From: Myxococcota bacterium
GTDB lineage: Bacteria > Myxococcota_A > Polyangia > JAAYKL01
Direction: 5' to 3'
Length of the DNA: 37,761 nt
NCBI GenBank assembly: GCA_030065855.1
Contig: JASJCT010000051.1
Span: 1-37,761, forward strand
In this document: positions 8,963 through 16,603 of the stretch, one piece after another
Layout: every line of letters begins with the position of its first letter
Numbering within the stretch: position 1 is the first letter of the stretch
The notes under the pieces: generated by a model
Seen by the model: only the letters and a program-made list of their open reading frames with translations
Database searches by the model: none
Told to the model about the DNA's origin: nothing
Position numbers and translations under genes: made by a program

Positions 8963-8983
8963 GGACCATATGTCCCTATTTTT
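8963..8983 (+). terminator. Weak possible rho-independent terminator
   Basis: GGAC (8963-8966) pairs with GTCC (8972-8975) around CATAT, and a CTATTTTT run follows. The stem is only four base pairs, so it may not terminate. It lies directly after the stop codon of the barrel gene and before the lipoprotein gene. Confidence 0.25.
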
Positions 8984-9049
8984 CACCCATGCGTACTTCA
9001 GATTGAAGCAACAACAAAGCAGCCGAGAAGTCGGTGAAGGAGGCATCCA

Positions 9050-10666
9050 ATGAAAAAGAGTATGGACAAAATATGGTTTTTATCGCTTATAGCACTGATC
9101 ACCTGTATTATTTTGGCGATGGGTTGCCAGTTTGATGTGGATGCTGGATACGAAAAACTTAACCTGCTTGTCAGTGAGGATCAAAAGATATGTGAGGTGA
9201 CTGCTCTAGAATCTGGGATAGAACGGGAAAAAGTAGGAAGTGATAGATTAGGGGATATCGTTGGTTTCTGTGAGGACAGGTCGATATTTCGAATGGGACA
9301 CTTCATAGGAGACAATGCATCCCGATGGCTTGCGCGTTACAGTGCTGATGGCAGCAGGCTCCTTTGGCAGTCAAGAAACATATGCCCGAACGATAGAAAC
9401 TGCGATGGTGACTATAGGGTTCAAATTTTACGGGATTGCTCGGTTGTCGTGACGCAAGTTCACCATATTCCAGATGAAATGGATGATGCTCTCAACATTG
9501 ATAAGCGCAGTGATGTTGCTCTTATGAAACTGAATCCGGACGGCGTGTTGCTGTGGTCGATTAGAAGTATATCAAATGGATATCATGGTCTCGGCCAATT
9601 TCTCGCCCCCAAAGCGAGGATAGAGGTGGATAATGAAACCGGAAGAATCATTGTGGCCAGCACGTTTTTCAAGGAGACAATACTCGATGAAGGCGGTGCG
9701 AATGAAACGGCTCTGACAACCGGAGAAGATGGCAAAATGGGCATGTACCTCGCTACCTTTGATTCGGAAGGCACACTGCTTTGGGCGAGACAGATCGAAA
9801 ATCCATTTGAGCCACAGGCTATCGAGATGATTTCAGATCAAAAACTGGTCTTGCTCGGTGGCGAACCGGTTAAGACACGGGAATATTCCCATGTGAATCT
9901 GCAGATGGGAATTTTTAGTTCTTCTGGAGATACAATTGAAAGGAAGAACATAGGTCAGAGCTGTATCGATGAAAACTGTGGCGTAGAAGCAGCGGAAATA
10001 CTACCTTTGGAAGATGGATCGTTCATAATTGCAGGCAGATTCTTTATCGAGATGTTACTTAAGGATGGCCTCGGGCATTCTGTAACGTTTAGTGGTGGGC
10101 CACAGGGCTCAGAAGACAATACCAGCTGCTGGGTACTTGCTAGTGCCTTTTTGGCCAGATTTTCTTCCGCTGGTGAGTTACTGTGGGCTCAGGCACCGGA
10201 AATCGCCGACGAAGAAAGCGGAGCGACTATAGGCATTAGAACTGAGAACAGTGTATTTGTGAGAACGCTTGTTGAAGATGCCAACGGCGGCGTCATCCTA
10301 TTCGGTTCTATGGTTGGTCGGATCGTGCTCGGGTCAGGAACAGAAAAAGCGACACAAATCGTTTCCAGAGCACGTGAGGAAGGAGAATCTATCGAGAGCT
10401 ATTTGCGCGAAAAAAGAGGGTTCGTCGCCCACTATAGCCTCGACGGGACACTGGACTGGGCCAGACACCTTCAATTGGGTCCTGTGGAACTATTGCGTCC
10501 ACTCGGTCTCAGTATATTAGAAGATGGCAGGCTCTTGGCGGTCGCTTCATTCAGTAGCGGTCGCCTAGAAGTCACCCTTGAGGACGGCGGCATCGCAACA
10601 ATCGACCCGCCGGAGGCTAGCGGCGTCTCAGATAGATATTTTACACTCGATCTATGTTCTATCTGA
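9050..10666 (+). CDS. Lipoprotein with repeated DG-x-LLW beta-propeller-like motifs
   Basis: This 538-residue protein starts with a type II signal peptide; the lipobox is LAMGC with Cys26 as the lipid-bearing residue. The mature part contains repeated blocks of the form DG(x)LLW or DGTLDW (near residues 100, 164, 243, 380 and 467), each after a strand such as ALMKLNPDG or AHYSLDG. This periodicity resembles the bladed repeats of PQQ-like or SBBP beta-propellers. It is probably a surface or periplasmic lipoprotein that binds a ligand or partner. The ATG at 9050 has AAGGAGG at 9037-9043. It is the last plus-strand gene after the sigma/FecR/barrel group. Its base composition is somewhat more AT-rich than the sigma region. 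Confidence 0.72.
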   Translation: MKKSMDKIWFLSLIALITCIILAMGCQFDVDAGYEKLNLLVSEDQKICEVTALESGIEREKVGSDRLGDIVGFCEDRSIFRMGHFIGDNASRWLARYSADGSRLLWQSRNICPNDRNCDGDYRVQILRDCSVVVTQVHHIPDEMDDALNIDKRSDVALMKLNPDGVLLWSIRSISNGYHGLGQFLAPKARIEVDNETGRIIVASTFFKETILDEGGANETALTTGEDGKMGMYLATFDSEGTLLWARQIENPFEPQAIEMISDQKLVLLGGEPVKTREYSHVNLQMGIFSSSGDTIERKNIGQSCIDENCGVEAAEILPLEDGSFIIAGRFFIEMLLKDGLGHSVTFSGGPQGSEDNTSCWVLASAFLARFSSAGELLWAQAPEIADEESGATIGIRTENSVFVRTLVEDANGGVILFGSMVGRIVLGSGTEKATQIVSRAREEGESIESYLREKRGFVAHYSLDGTLDWARHLQLGPVELLRPLGLSILEDGRLLAVASFSSGRLEVTLEDGGIATIDPPEASGVSDRYFTLDLCSI

Positions 10667-10695
10667 AGTGTCCAGGCACTACAATCGCCGATAGT

Positions 10696-11481
10696 TCAGT
10701 CTGTCTCTGTCGGTGCGGTCGCATCAGGCCTGACAATGGTCGATTTTCTCGGCGTGGACTGGCTGACATTGGCGTATAGACTGGGGTATCGCTCCAGGGC
10801 CTCTGGATCCCGGCGAAAGATGTAGATGGCTGCGGCGCGGATGTCGTCTACGGCGCGGCGCAGGTACTCACCAGCCCGGTTTTGGATGTCCCTTAGCTCA
10901 GCTAAATCGCTGGGCGGTATCGCTGTCAGTGTGTCGATCAGCTGGGCGCTCAGGGTTCTGGCTGCGGTCAGATCGTCCTGGGTCACGTTTGAGTTGTCCT
11001 TGGCCTCGGCCCAGTGCTCCTCGAATAGGGCGGCATAGCGCACCAGTTCATCTGCCTTGTCCATGCGGCCGGCACCAGCCCGGATGTCAGCCACTACTGG
11101 CCCCAGTTCCTCACTGTCACACCATAGGTAGACCGCTGCCTTGCCGAGCTTGGCGTGAAGTGGGCCGATCTTGGCCAGGATGGCATCCGCGTCACCCTTG
11201 GGATCTATTGCTTGGTTGAGTTGCTTGTTTACATACCAGAGCGCACCTACCCGCTCTGGGAAGTTCTCGTAGTCTGCCGGATCAAACGCATCAAAGCGAA
11301 AGGTCCGGACAAATGCGCTCACATCTGCTTTGAATGCCTTGAACACCCGCATGGCTGCTGATACGGCGTTGGGCACACTCAAGTTGAACTGCCGCACTTC
11401 CTCAGGCCGCAAGGCATCCAGTTGCGGTTTGATCTTTTCTAGGTTTTCGACAGTTCCCTGAAATCCACTTTCATTCGACAT
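10696..11481 (-). CDS. Unknown helical cytoplasmic protein
   Basis: This 261-residue protein has no signal peptide, membrane segment or Cys motif. It is predicted by eye to be almost entirely alpha-helical, with regular Leu/Ala spacing from about residue 10 to 225, followed by a short polar tail ending in TAPTETD. I do not recognise a family. The start at 11481 is supported by AAGGGGGAA just upstream. It is convergent with the repeat-containing lipoprotein gene (29-base gap) and lies downstream of the radical SAM operon on the same strand, separated by 213 AT-rich bases in which I see no gene. A link with that operon is possible but not supported by overlap. Confidence 0.65.
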   Translation of the reverse strand: MSNESGFQGTVENLEKIKPQLDALRPEEVRQFNLSVPNAVSAAMRVFKAFKADVSAFVRTFRFDAFDPADYENFPERVGALWYVNKQLNQAIDPKGDADAILAKIGPLHAKLGKAAVYLWCDSEELGPVVADIRAGAGRMDKADELVRYAALFEEHWAEAKDNSNVTQDDLTAARTLSAQLIDTLTAIPPSDLAELRDIQNRAGEYLRRAVDDIRAAAIYIFRRDPEALERYPSLYANVSQSTPRKSTIVRPDATAPTETD

Positions 11482-11694
11482 AGCTTCCCCCTTTGTTCAC
11501 TGGTGTCTAAAATTATTCCTTCAATGATTGCGCTACGATGTCTATAAACCAGTACCAGTTAAGCATTCATAACCCATTTAAGGTATACGAAAGTGTTTTT
11601 CTTATTTTTTCACCGCCGTCCAAAACGACGTTTGAGTCGAAATGAAAAAATAAACTACCCGCTTAGAAAAATAGGCCACTAACGTTGAAAAAAG

Positions 11695-12690
11695 TCAACT
11701 CAAGAAAGCACCGCCTGCTTTTACTTTTGATTTGCAAGGTGTGGATTTGTTCCAAATTGTGCCGGGTTTCTTTTGTTTTTTTACTGGCCGATCATAACCG
11801 CCCGCTTTGCTGATGTACATGCCGCAGTTGGACCCAATCGCGTTCTCGGCAAGCTCGCCAATGCTCAGGATAGTGTCGAACCCCGCGCTTTCAAACCTTT
11901 TGACCAGGTGGGCTGATGATGCCTCATCCGCCGGATCAATGAGGCTTTTAAGGCCTGACCGATGGGCTGCGTGGGTTGGGTTTATGGGCGTGAGTTTTAC
12001 GATGAACCGATCCGGTGAGAAATGCGGCACGAGGGCCTTTGGATCCAGGGGCAACCCCTGGGCCGGGGCAAAGTTGAGGGTTATCCTGCGGTCCCCAGGT
12101 TCGAAAAAGCGATTTCCATAGGCGGCCATTTCCTCGAACCCCCACGTTCGGATGGGTACGAGCTTTTTTCTCGCCTGTGCACACGTGGTGTGAATAGAAA
12201 ATTGCATCTGAAATCGACCATCTGGGTAATGGCGGCGCTTTATCTGAACGAGCTCAGAAAAGAACGCCTCCCGTCCCATCGGCGCCACAGTTGAGATACT
12301 CGGCATTAGTTCGACAGGTCCATAGCGCCCGGGCAGGGCTCGCAATACGTCTAGTACGGCATCGTTCAGGGCTGGATCTCCCATCCTGGCAAACTGTATC
12401 TTGAGCTTGGAAACCGCTGCGTGCCCGTCTGGAAAGCGGCGCCGAACCAAGGTATCGATCTGGCCTATGATCTCCTCGGCGGTCAGTTTTCCCCTATAGG
12501 TCCCACCTGCATCGCAGATCGGACACCCCACTGGACAGCCCTTCAGGGTCGACACAATGAGCACCCACTTCTCGCGCCAGGAAAGCGGTGGCTGGCAAGA
12601 CGCTACAAACTCGATGGGGGCACCGTCTTTGAGCTCGGCTACGAACACCCGGGCCAATGTATCGTCGCCGGTTGTACTGACAATCTTCAT
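11695..12690 (-). CDS. RlmN/Cfr-like radical SAM protein with altered catalytic cysteine
   Basis: This 331-residue radical SAM protein carries a CX3CX2C cluster motif (Cys52, Cys56, Cys59), which would bind the [4Fe-4S] centre. The remaining signatures follow the RlmN/Cfr rRNA/tRNA adenosine methyltransferases: ARMGDPALN (101-109), a FSIHTT strand (164-169), ITLNFA (203-208), KLTPINPT (232-239) and a C-terminal NCGMY (Cys289 at the place of RlmN Cys355). The position equivalent to RlmN Cys118, seven residues before the first cluster Cys, is Ile45. The N-terminal RNA-binding domain of RlmN is also missing. The C-terminus is Lys-rich. The ATG overlaps the stop of the upstream flavoprotein gene by four bases. 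It is probably an RNA- or protein-modifying enzyme, but not an ordinary RlmN. Confidence 0.85.
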   Translation of the reverse strand: MKIVSTTGDDTLARVFVAELKDGAPIEFVASCQPPLSWREKWVLIVSTLKGCPVGCPICDAGGTYRGKLTAEEIIGQIDTLVRRRFPDGHAAVSKLKIQFARMGDPALNDAVLDVLRALPGRYGPVELMPSISTVAPMGREAFFSELVQIKRRHYPDGRFQMQFSIHTTCAQARKKLVPIRTWGFEEMAAYGNRFFEPGDRRITLNFAPAQGLPLDPKALVPHFSPDRFIVKLTPINPTHAAHRSGLKSLIDPADEASSAHLVKRFESAGFDTILSIGELAENAIGSNCGMYISKAGGYDRPVKKQKKPGTIWNKSTPCKSKVKAGGAFLS

Positions 12691-13592
12691 CTTTCTTCAC
12701 GTCCGCGGTTTTCTAAAAACGCCACTGCCGCCATTGCCGCTGCCAGGCCATCGCCGATTGCCATGCCCGCCTGCCCCAGGTTGCCGACGCGGGCGTCGCC
12801 AGCCACAAAAAGGCCTGGAGATGGGGTGGATACCGCCACTGGCCCACCCACGTCAAGTCCCTTTAGCAATCCAGGCAGTGCATTGACGCGGCCGATGGCC
12901 GCCAGGGCGCAATCTCCGGCCATTGAAACTGTGCTGCTTGATGTGGCCACATCGAGTATCACACCCCTATCGCCGGCGCGAATGGCAAGGGGGGTCATTG
13001 AGAAGTTTAGTTTTATATCAGCGTTATTTCTAACAAGGCTCACGAGGCGTCCCTGTGCCCGGAGCCTGTCAGACCGCACCACAACGTCGACCCTTGCTCC
13101 CTGTCGCGCCAGGGTAAGGGCGTAATCCAGGGCCGCTTCGCCACCGCCGATGACCAATGCGCTGTCAATAGACCGATCCGCCACTTCGACGATGCTGTGG
13201 TAAAGCCCGTTGCCCAAAAGGGATGGTGCACCGGGAATGGTGAGGGAAATGGGCGTGGTACCCACAGCGAGAATGACCGACGTAGCCCACATCTCGTCCG
13301 TATCGCAGGTAACGGCGTAGCCCCCGTTGGTCCTGTATATGCTTTGGACCACTGTTTTTTTCACTTGAATACCGAATCTATCGATGTGTCGGGCGAGCAG
13401 CTGGGCAAAGGATGGGCCATCTGTCGGGTCGAGACACGGATAATTTTCGATCATAAACGCATTTCGGGTCAAGCCGCCGGCCTGGCCTGTGCGGTCCAGC
13501 AGGCAGGGGGATACGCCCAACCGACAGCACTGCACTGCTGCAGCGCAGCCAGCCGGACCAGCGCCGACGATTATGATCTGTTCCCTTGGCAC
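12687..13592 (-). CDS. Thioredoxin-reductase-like FAD/NAD(P)H oxidoreductase lacking the CxxC
   Basis: This 301-residue flavoprotein has the two-domain layout of low-molecular-weight thioredoxin reductases. It shows an N-terminal FAD Rossmann motif GAGPAG (10-15), a second nucleotide motif GGGEAA (149-154) for NAD(P)H, and the C-terminal FAD motif GLFVAGDA (260-267) with the following GQAGMAIGDG. In thioredoxin reductase a CATC pair sits just before the second motif; here that place reads YHSIVEVAD, so there is no redox disulphide. It should therefore pass electrons directly to a partner, as ferredoxin-NADP reductase-like relatives do. The GTG at 13592 has GAGGT upstream. It overlaps the upstream hydrolase by 22 bases and the downstream radical SAM gene by four, so the three are co-translated. 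It could supply electrons to the radical SAM cluster. Confidence 0.85.
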   Translation of the reverse strand: MPREQIIIVGAGPAGCAAAVQCCRLGVSPCLLDRTGQAGGLTRNAFMIENYPCLDPTDGPSFAQLLARHIDRFGIQVKKTVVQSIYRTNGGYAVTCDTDEMWATSVILAVGTTPISLTIPGAPSLLGNGLYHSIVEVADRSIDSALVIGGGEAALDYALTLARQGARVDVVVRSDRLRAQGRLVSLVRNNADIKLNFSMTPLAIRAGDRGVILDVATSSSTVSMAGDCALAAIGRVNALPGLLKGLDVGGPVAVSTPSPGLFVAGDARVGNLGQAGMAIGDGLAAAMAAVAFLENRGREER

Positions 13593-14245
13593 AGTGACAC
13601 GACCTCATCGACACAGGTCATTTTAGCGACTGCATCAGCCATGGACAGCAGGGATCCCAGATGACGCGCCTCGCTGGTAGTGGCCATTGCATCCACGGGA
13701 ACGTACACCTCGAACCCCCTGCAAAATGCCGAGCGGGCAGTGGTTTCACAGCACATGTGGGTCAAAACGCCGGTTATGAGAACCTGACTGACGCGCTGAT
13801 CGTCTAAAAGATCGGTAAGGGATGTGTTGAGGAATGCATCATAAGTTGTTTTTTTAATAACAGATTCACCTGGCAGCGGGGTGAGTGCGGGAATGATATC
13901 TGCTTCTTTTTCGCCTTCTCGAATGTAGTCTGAGAAAAACCTGCCGAGCATGCCGAGATCATTGGACCCAGTGTGACAGTGCTGGGTAAAGACCACGGAT
14001 CCACCACGGTCTCGCCAAGCTGAGAGCAGCGTGCCAATGCGCGGGACGATGCCTTTGGTAGCGGGGAGGTAGCAGCGGCCTCTAGGGTCGGCAAAATAAT
14101 GGAGTATATCGATGACGAGCAGGGCTGCCCGATCCGGGTCCAGGTATAGGTGCGGTCTTGGGGCGACTGAGCTGGTAATCTGATCGAGCCAAGCCCGTGT
14201 TTTCCGAATAACGTTATCCTCATCGACGTACGTTGCTGTGCGCAT
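13571..14245 (-). CDS. Isochorismatase-family cysteine hydrolase
   Basis: This 224-residue protein belongs to the isochorismatase-like fold, which hydrolyses amides (for example nicotinamide or carbamoyl compounds) or, in the founding member, isochorismate. The Asp-Lys-Cys triad is visible: Asp46 in LLVIDILHYF, Lys132 in VIKKTTYDAF and Cys165 in THMCCETTAR. The substrate cannot be deduced. An upstream in-frame extension to 14362 exists, but a promoter-like pair at 14334-14362 lies inside it. The ATG at 14245 or the one at 14284 is therefore more likely; neither has a strong ribosome binding site. It is the first gene of the operon with the flavoprotein and the radical SAM protein. Confidence 0.82.
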   Translation of the reverse strand: MRTATYVDEDNVIRKTRAWLDQITSSVAPRPHLYLDPDRAALLVIDILHYFADPRGRCYLPATKGIVPRIGTLLSAWRDRGGSVVFTQHCHTGSNDLGMLGRFFSDYIREGEKEADIIPALTPLPGESVIKKTTYDAFLNTSLTDLLDDQRVSQVLITGVLTHMCCETTARSAFCRGFEVYVPVDAMATTSEARHLGSLLSMADAVAKMTCVDEVVSLCQGNRS

Positions 14246-14333
14246 CCATCTACCAATACAGGGCAGGGCTTCACGCCCGGCCATTGGCGAGGGATTGAAC
14301 GAAACCCTCGCGCTACTGACCGATTCAGCCCGC

Positions 14334-14362
14334 ATACTACGCACCAGCAATACGAGATGCAA
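14334..14362 (-). promoter_or_regulatory. Possible promoter of the hydrolase/flavoprotein/radical SAM operon
   Basis: On the minus strand TTGCAT (14362-14357) and TAGTAT (14339-14334) are separated by exactly 17 bases. They match the sigma-70 consensus at four positions each. Transcription would begin near 14327 and leave a leader of 40-80 bases before the chosen start. This would make the operon independent of the upstream kinase gene. Confidence 0.4.
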
Positions 14363-14420
14363 GGAAATGAGAAGAGATGTCAGAAATAAAAAACAAAGCG
14401 ATGAAAAAAACGCATTTCTG

Positions 14421-15992
14421 TTATTTTTTTATCTTTTTCATGCGAATTGTAAGGGTTTTTTCCTGATCCGGAACGAACGTATGCGCTTGATCTCGGTACC
14501 CAGGGGCTGAGAATGCCAGTGTCACCGGATCCACGCCTCCTGGCACGACGAGGGGGCGCTCGAGGAGTACGCGGCCATCCAGGATGACCGTGACATCTGG
14601 GGGCGATGTTTCGAGCCAGATCGTAACAGCCGCGGATACGGGCGTACCATCTGGTCGCAGGGGTCGTTTTTCAGGTCTTTGTGTTGGTTTCTGGGCCGGG
14701 CGCATCTGGGATCTGGCCTCTAGATCCTGAATCTTTTTATCGATGGGATCCATATGGGATGAGACGACCACTGGGCGATCGTGCCAAAAGACATAGTAGA
14801 CAGCAACGCCCAAGCCGATGAAGAAAATGAGCTGCAGCGGTGCTAATATCGATGAGATGCGCCGCATTCTCGATGAACGTGCCCGGATTGCCCGGTGCCG
14901 CGTTCGCACATCTTCAAGTGGGGCCCCAGCAGCATATGGAACAGGTGGGCTGCCGGCCTTTGGAGGATGCTGTTTTGGCGCCTTGTGCACCACAGGGGAG
15001 GGCGTCATCCACTTTGATTGCTCTTTTTGGGCAGGGGGCATCATTGACGGTATTCCCACGTCTGTACGACACGGCCGCGCGTCATCAGGTAGGCGACCCA
15101 CAGCTGCTGCTGACAAGTGATCCAGGAATTCCTTTGCTGTCTGGAATCTATCCTTTGGATCCTTGGCGAGCGCTGTCACCACCGCCCGATCCATGGTTAG
15201 AGTGAGTTGGGGTCTTAAGCAGCGCGGACTTGGAACGGGTTTTGTCGCAGTAGCGACCATGGTCTTGTGCGCATCAGATCCTCGAAAGGGCCGACGCCCG
15301 GTGAGCATCTCGTACATGAGGACGCCCACGGAAAACAGATCTGCTCGGGCGTCCAGGTCAATACTGCCGAACAGGCTCTCAGGTGCCATATACCCAGGTG
15401 TTCCCAAGACAATGCCGACTTCGGTGAGTTTTGCGTGGTTGTCTGTAATTGGCAGGGGAGGGCGGCTCGGGCTACCGCGCACGATCTTGGAAATACCAAA
15501 GTCTAGTATTTTAACCACGGTTTTATTACTTTCGAACGAGGCTAAGAAGATGTTTTCCGGCTTGAGATCCCGGTGGACAATCCCGGCCTTATGGGCCACT
15601 GCCAGGCCGCTCAAAATCTGATCTGTTATTTCAACCACCTCCAGCTCTGGCAGTTGAATGGCTGCGCTGAGCTTATCAGCCAGGGATTCTCCGACCAGGT
15701 ATTCCATCACAAAGAAGGGGCGATTGTCCGGTGTCAGTCCAAAATCCATTACCTCTACGATGTGGGGGTGGTGGATATTGGCGGCGGATCGGGCTTCAAT
15801 TTTAAATCGGGTGATCATTGCCTCATCGGCTGCACCACTCAAACGCAGCACTTTTACAGCGACCGTCCGCTTGAGGCGTAGGTGAGAGGCCTTGTACACC
15901 GCACCCATGCCGCCTTGACCGATAAGGGTTTGAATGCGGTACCGATCCTCTAAAACAGTGCCTTCAGATAACTCGAGAACCATACCATTCAA
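14421..15992 (-). CDS. Membrane Ser/Thr protein kinase with PEGA-like tail
   Basis: This 523-residue Hanks-type kinase has an intact catalytic core: Gly-rich loop GQGGMGAV (25-32), catalytic Lys47, HRDLKPEN (140-147) with Asp142, DFG (164-166), and GTPGYMAPE (197-205). A Pro-rich linker (about 300-380) follows, then one membrane segment (about 390-412). The C-terminal exported part of about 70 residues reads like a PEGA domain (SPPDVTVILDG...PLVVPGG...FSAPGYRD). It should phosphorylate cytoplasmic targets in response to envelope signals. The start at 15992 is supported by GAGG eight bases upstream. No phosphatase gene is adjacent. The operon downstream begins 175 bases away and has its own possible promoter. 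Confidence 0.9.
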   Translation of the reverse strand: MNGMVLELSEGTVLEDRYRIQTLIGQGGMGAVYKASHLRLKRTVAVKVLRLSGAADEAMITRFKIEARSAANIHHPHIVEVMDFGLTPDNRPFFVMEYLVGESLADKLSAAIQLPELEVVEITDQILSGLAVAHKAGIVHRDLKPENIFLASFESNKTVVKILDFGISKIVRGSPSRPPLPITDNHAKLTEVGIVLGTPGYMAPESLFGSIDLDARADLFSVGVLMYEMLTGRRPFRGSDAHKTMVATATKPVPSPRCLRPQLTLTMDRAVVTALAKDPKDRFQTAKEFLDHLSAAAVGRLPDDARPCRTDVGIPSMMPPAQKEQSKWMTPSPVVHKAPKQHPPKAGSPPVPYAAGAPLEDVRTRHRAIRARSSRMRRISSILAPLQLIFFIGLGVAVYYVFWHDRPVVVSSHMDPIDKKIQDLEARSQMRPAQKPTQRPEKRPLRPDGTPVSAAVTIWLETSPPDVTVILDGRVLLERPLVVPGGVDPVTLAFSAPGYRDQAHTFVPDQEKTLTIRMKKIKK

Positions 15993-16137
15993 GATACCTC
16001 AGACAACTCCTGGTCGCCACTTGCTGGTCAGTACAAAAATAGGAACGCCCCTTCTTGCGACCGAGGGGTCACTGCGGTTCATTTTTGGGGATGGTTATAA
16101 AAGGTGGCAGCCGGATCGGCAGGGTAAATCAAACGTC

Positions 16138-16545
16138 TTAATACATGCCGCTGTCAACACCGCCGTCTACAACAATTTCTACGCATGTTACGGTTGCGTT
16201 GTCGATTTCCACGCATTCGGACCCATCGGGGCACTGATCGCTCAACGACCATACGCCCATGGTGCACTTCTCTATCTCCGGTCCTTGTCCGCACTGGAAG
16301 GTACCCTCCGCACACTTGCACTCGCCCTCGACACATGTGGTGTTCAGCGCTTCGCAATTTTTCCAGGGAAGCCATTGTCCATCAACACAGCGCTCCACCA
16401 GGTTGAGGGTGCATCGATATGCGCCTTCCTCTGTGCATGCCGCTTCCTGGGTTGCTTCAGATTCTGGATCCTCTGCGCAACCCACGCAAAGTGCCGCAGC
16501 GACTACTGCGCAATATATGAGCGCTCTTAATATGGTATTTTTCAT
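16138..16545 (-). CDS. Cys-rich small lipoprotein
   Basis: This 135-residue protein has a type II signal peptide with LCVGC as the lipobox (Cys23). The mature part carries about a dozen cysteines in short loops (CTEEGAYRC, CVDGQW, CVEGECKCAEGTFQC), which suggests a disulphide-bonded, EGF-like or tandem two-strand fold outside the cytoplasm. I do not recognise a named family; such small Cys-rich lipoproteins are common in myxobacteria. AGGAGG lies seven bases before the ATG. It follows the TonB receptor gene by 58 bases on the same strand, with a GCTCCC/GGGAGC hairpin in the gap, and is likely co-expressed with it as an outer-membrane accessory. Confidence 0.75.
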   Translation of the reverse strand: MKNTILRALIYCAVVAAALCVGCAEDPESEATQEAACTEEGAYRCTLNLVERCVDGQWLPWKNCEALNTTCVEGECKCAEGTFQCGQGPEIEKCTMGVWSLSDQCPDGSECVEIDNATVTCVEIVVDGGVDSGMY

Positions 16546-16603
16546 TTCAATCCTCCTGCTCCCTTTTTACGGGAGCTCTCCAGCTGAATTCTCCTCACCG
16601 CGG

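Noticed and set aside
12421..13125. Plus-strand frame of 234 codons
   Set aside because: It lies opposite the radical SAM and flavoprotein genes, whose motifs are clear on the minus strand.
13152..13592. Thioredoxin reductase (trxB) as the name of the flavoprotein
   Set aside because: The CxxC pair that defines the enzyme is absent, so only the fold is claimed.
14246..14362. N-terminal extension of the isochorismatase-like protein
   Set aside because: It overlaps a good promoter-like pair and adds residues not found in the family fold.
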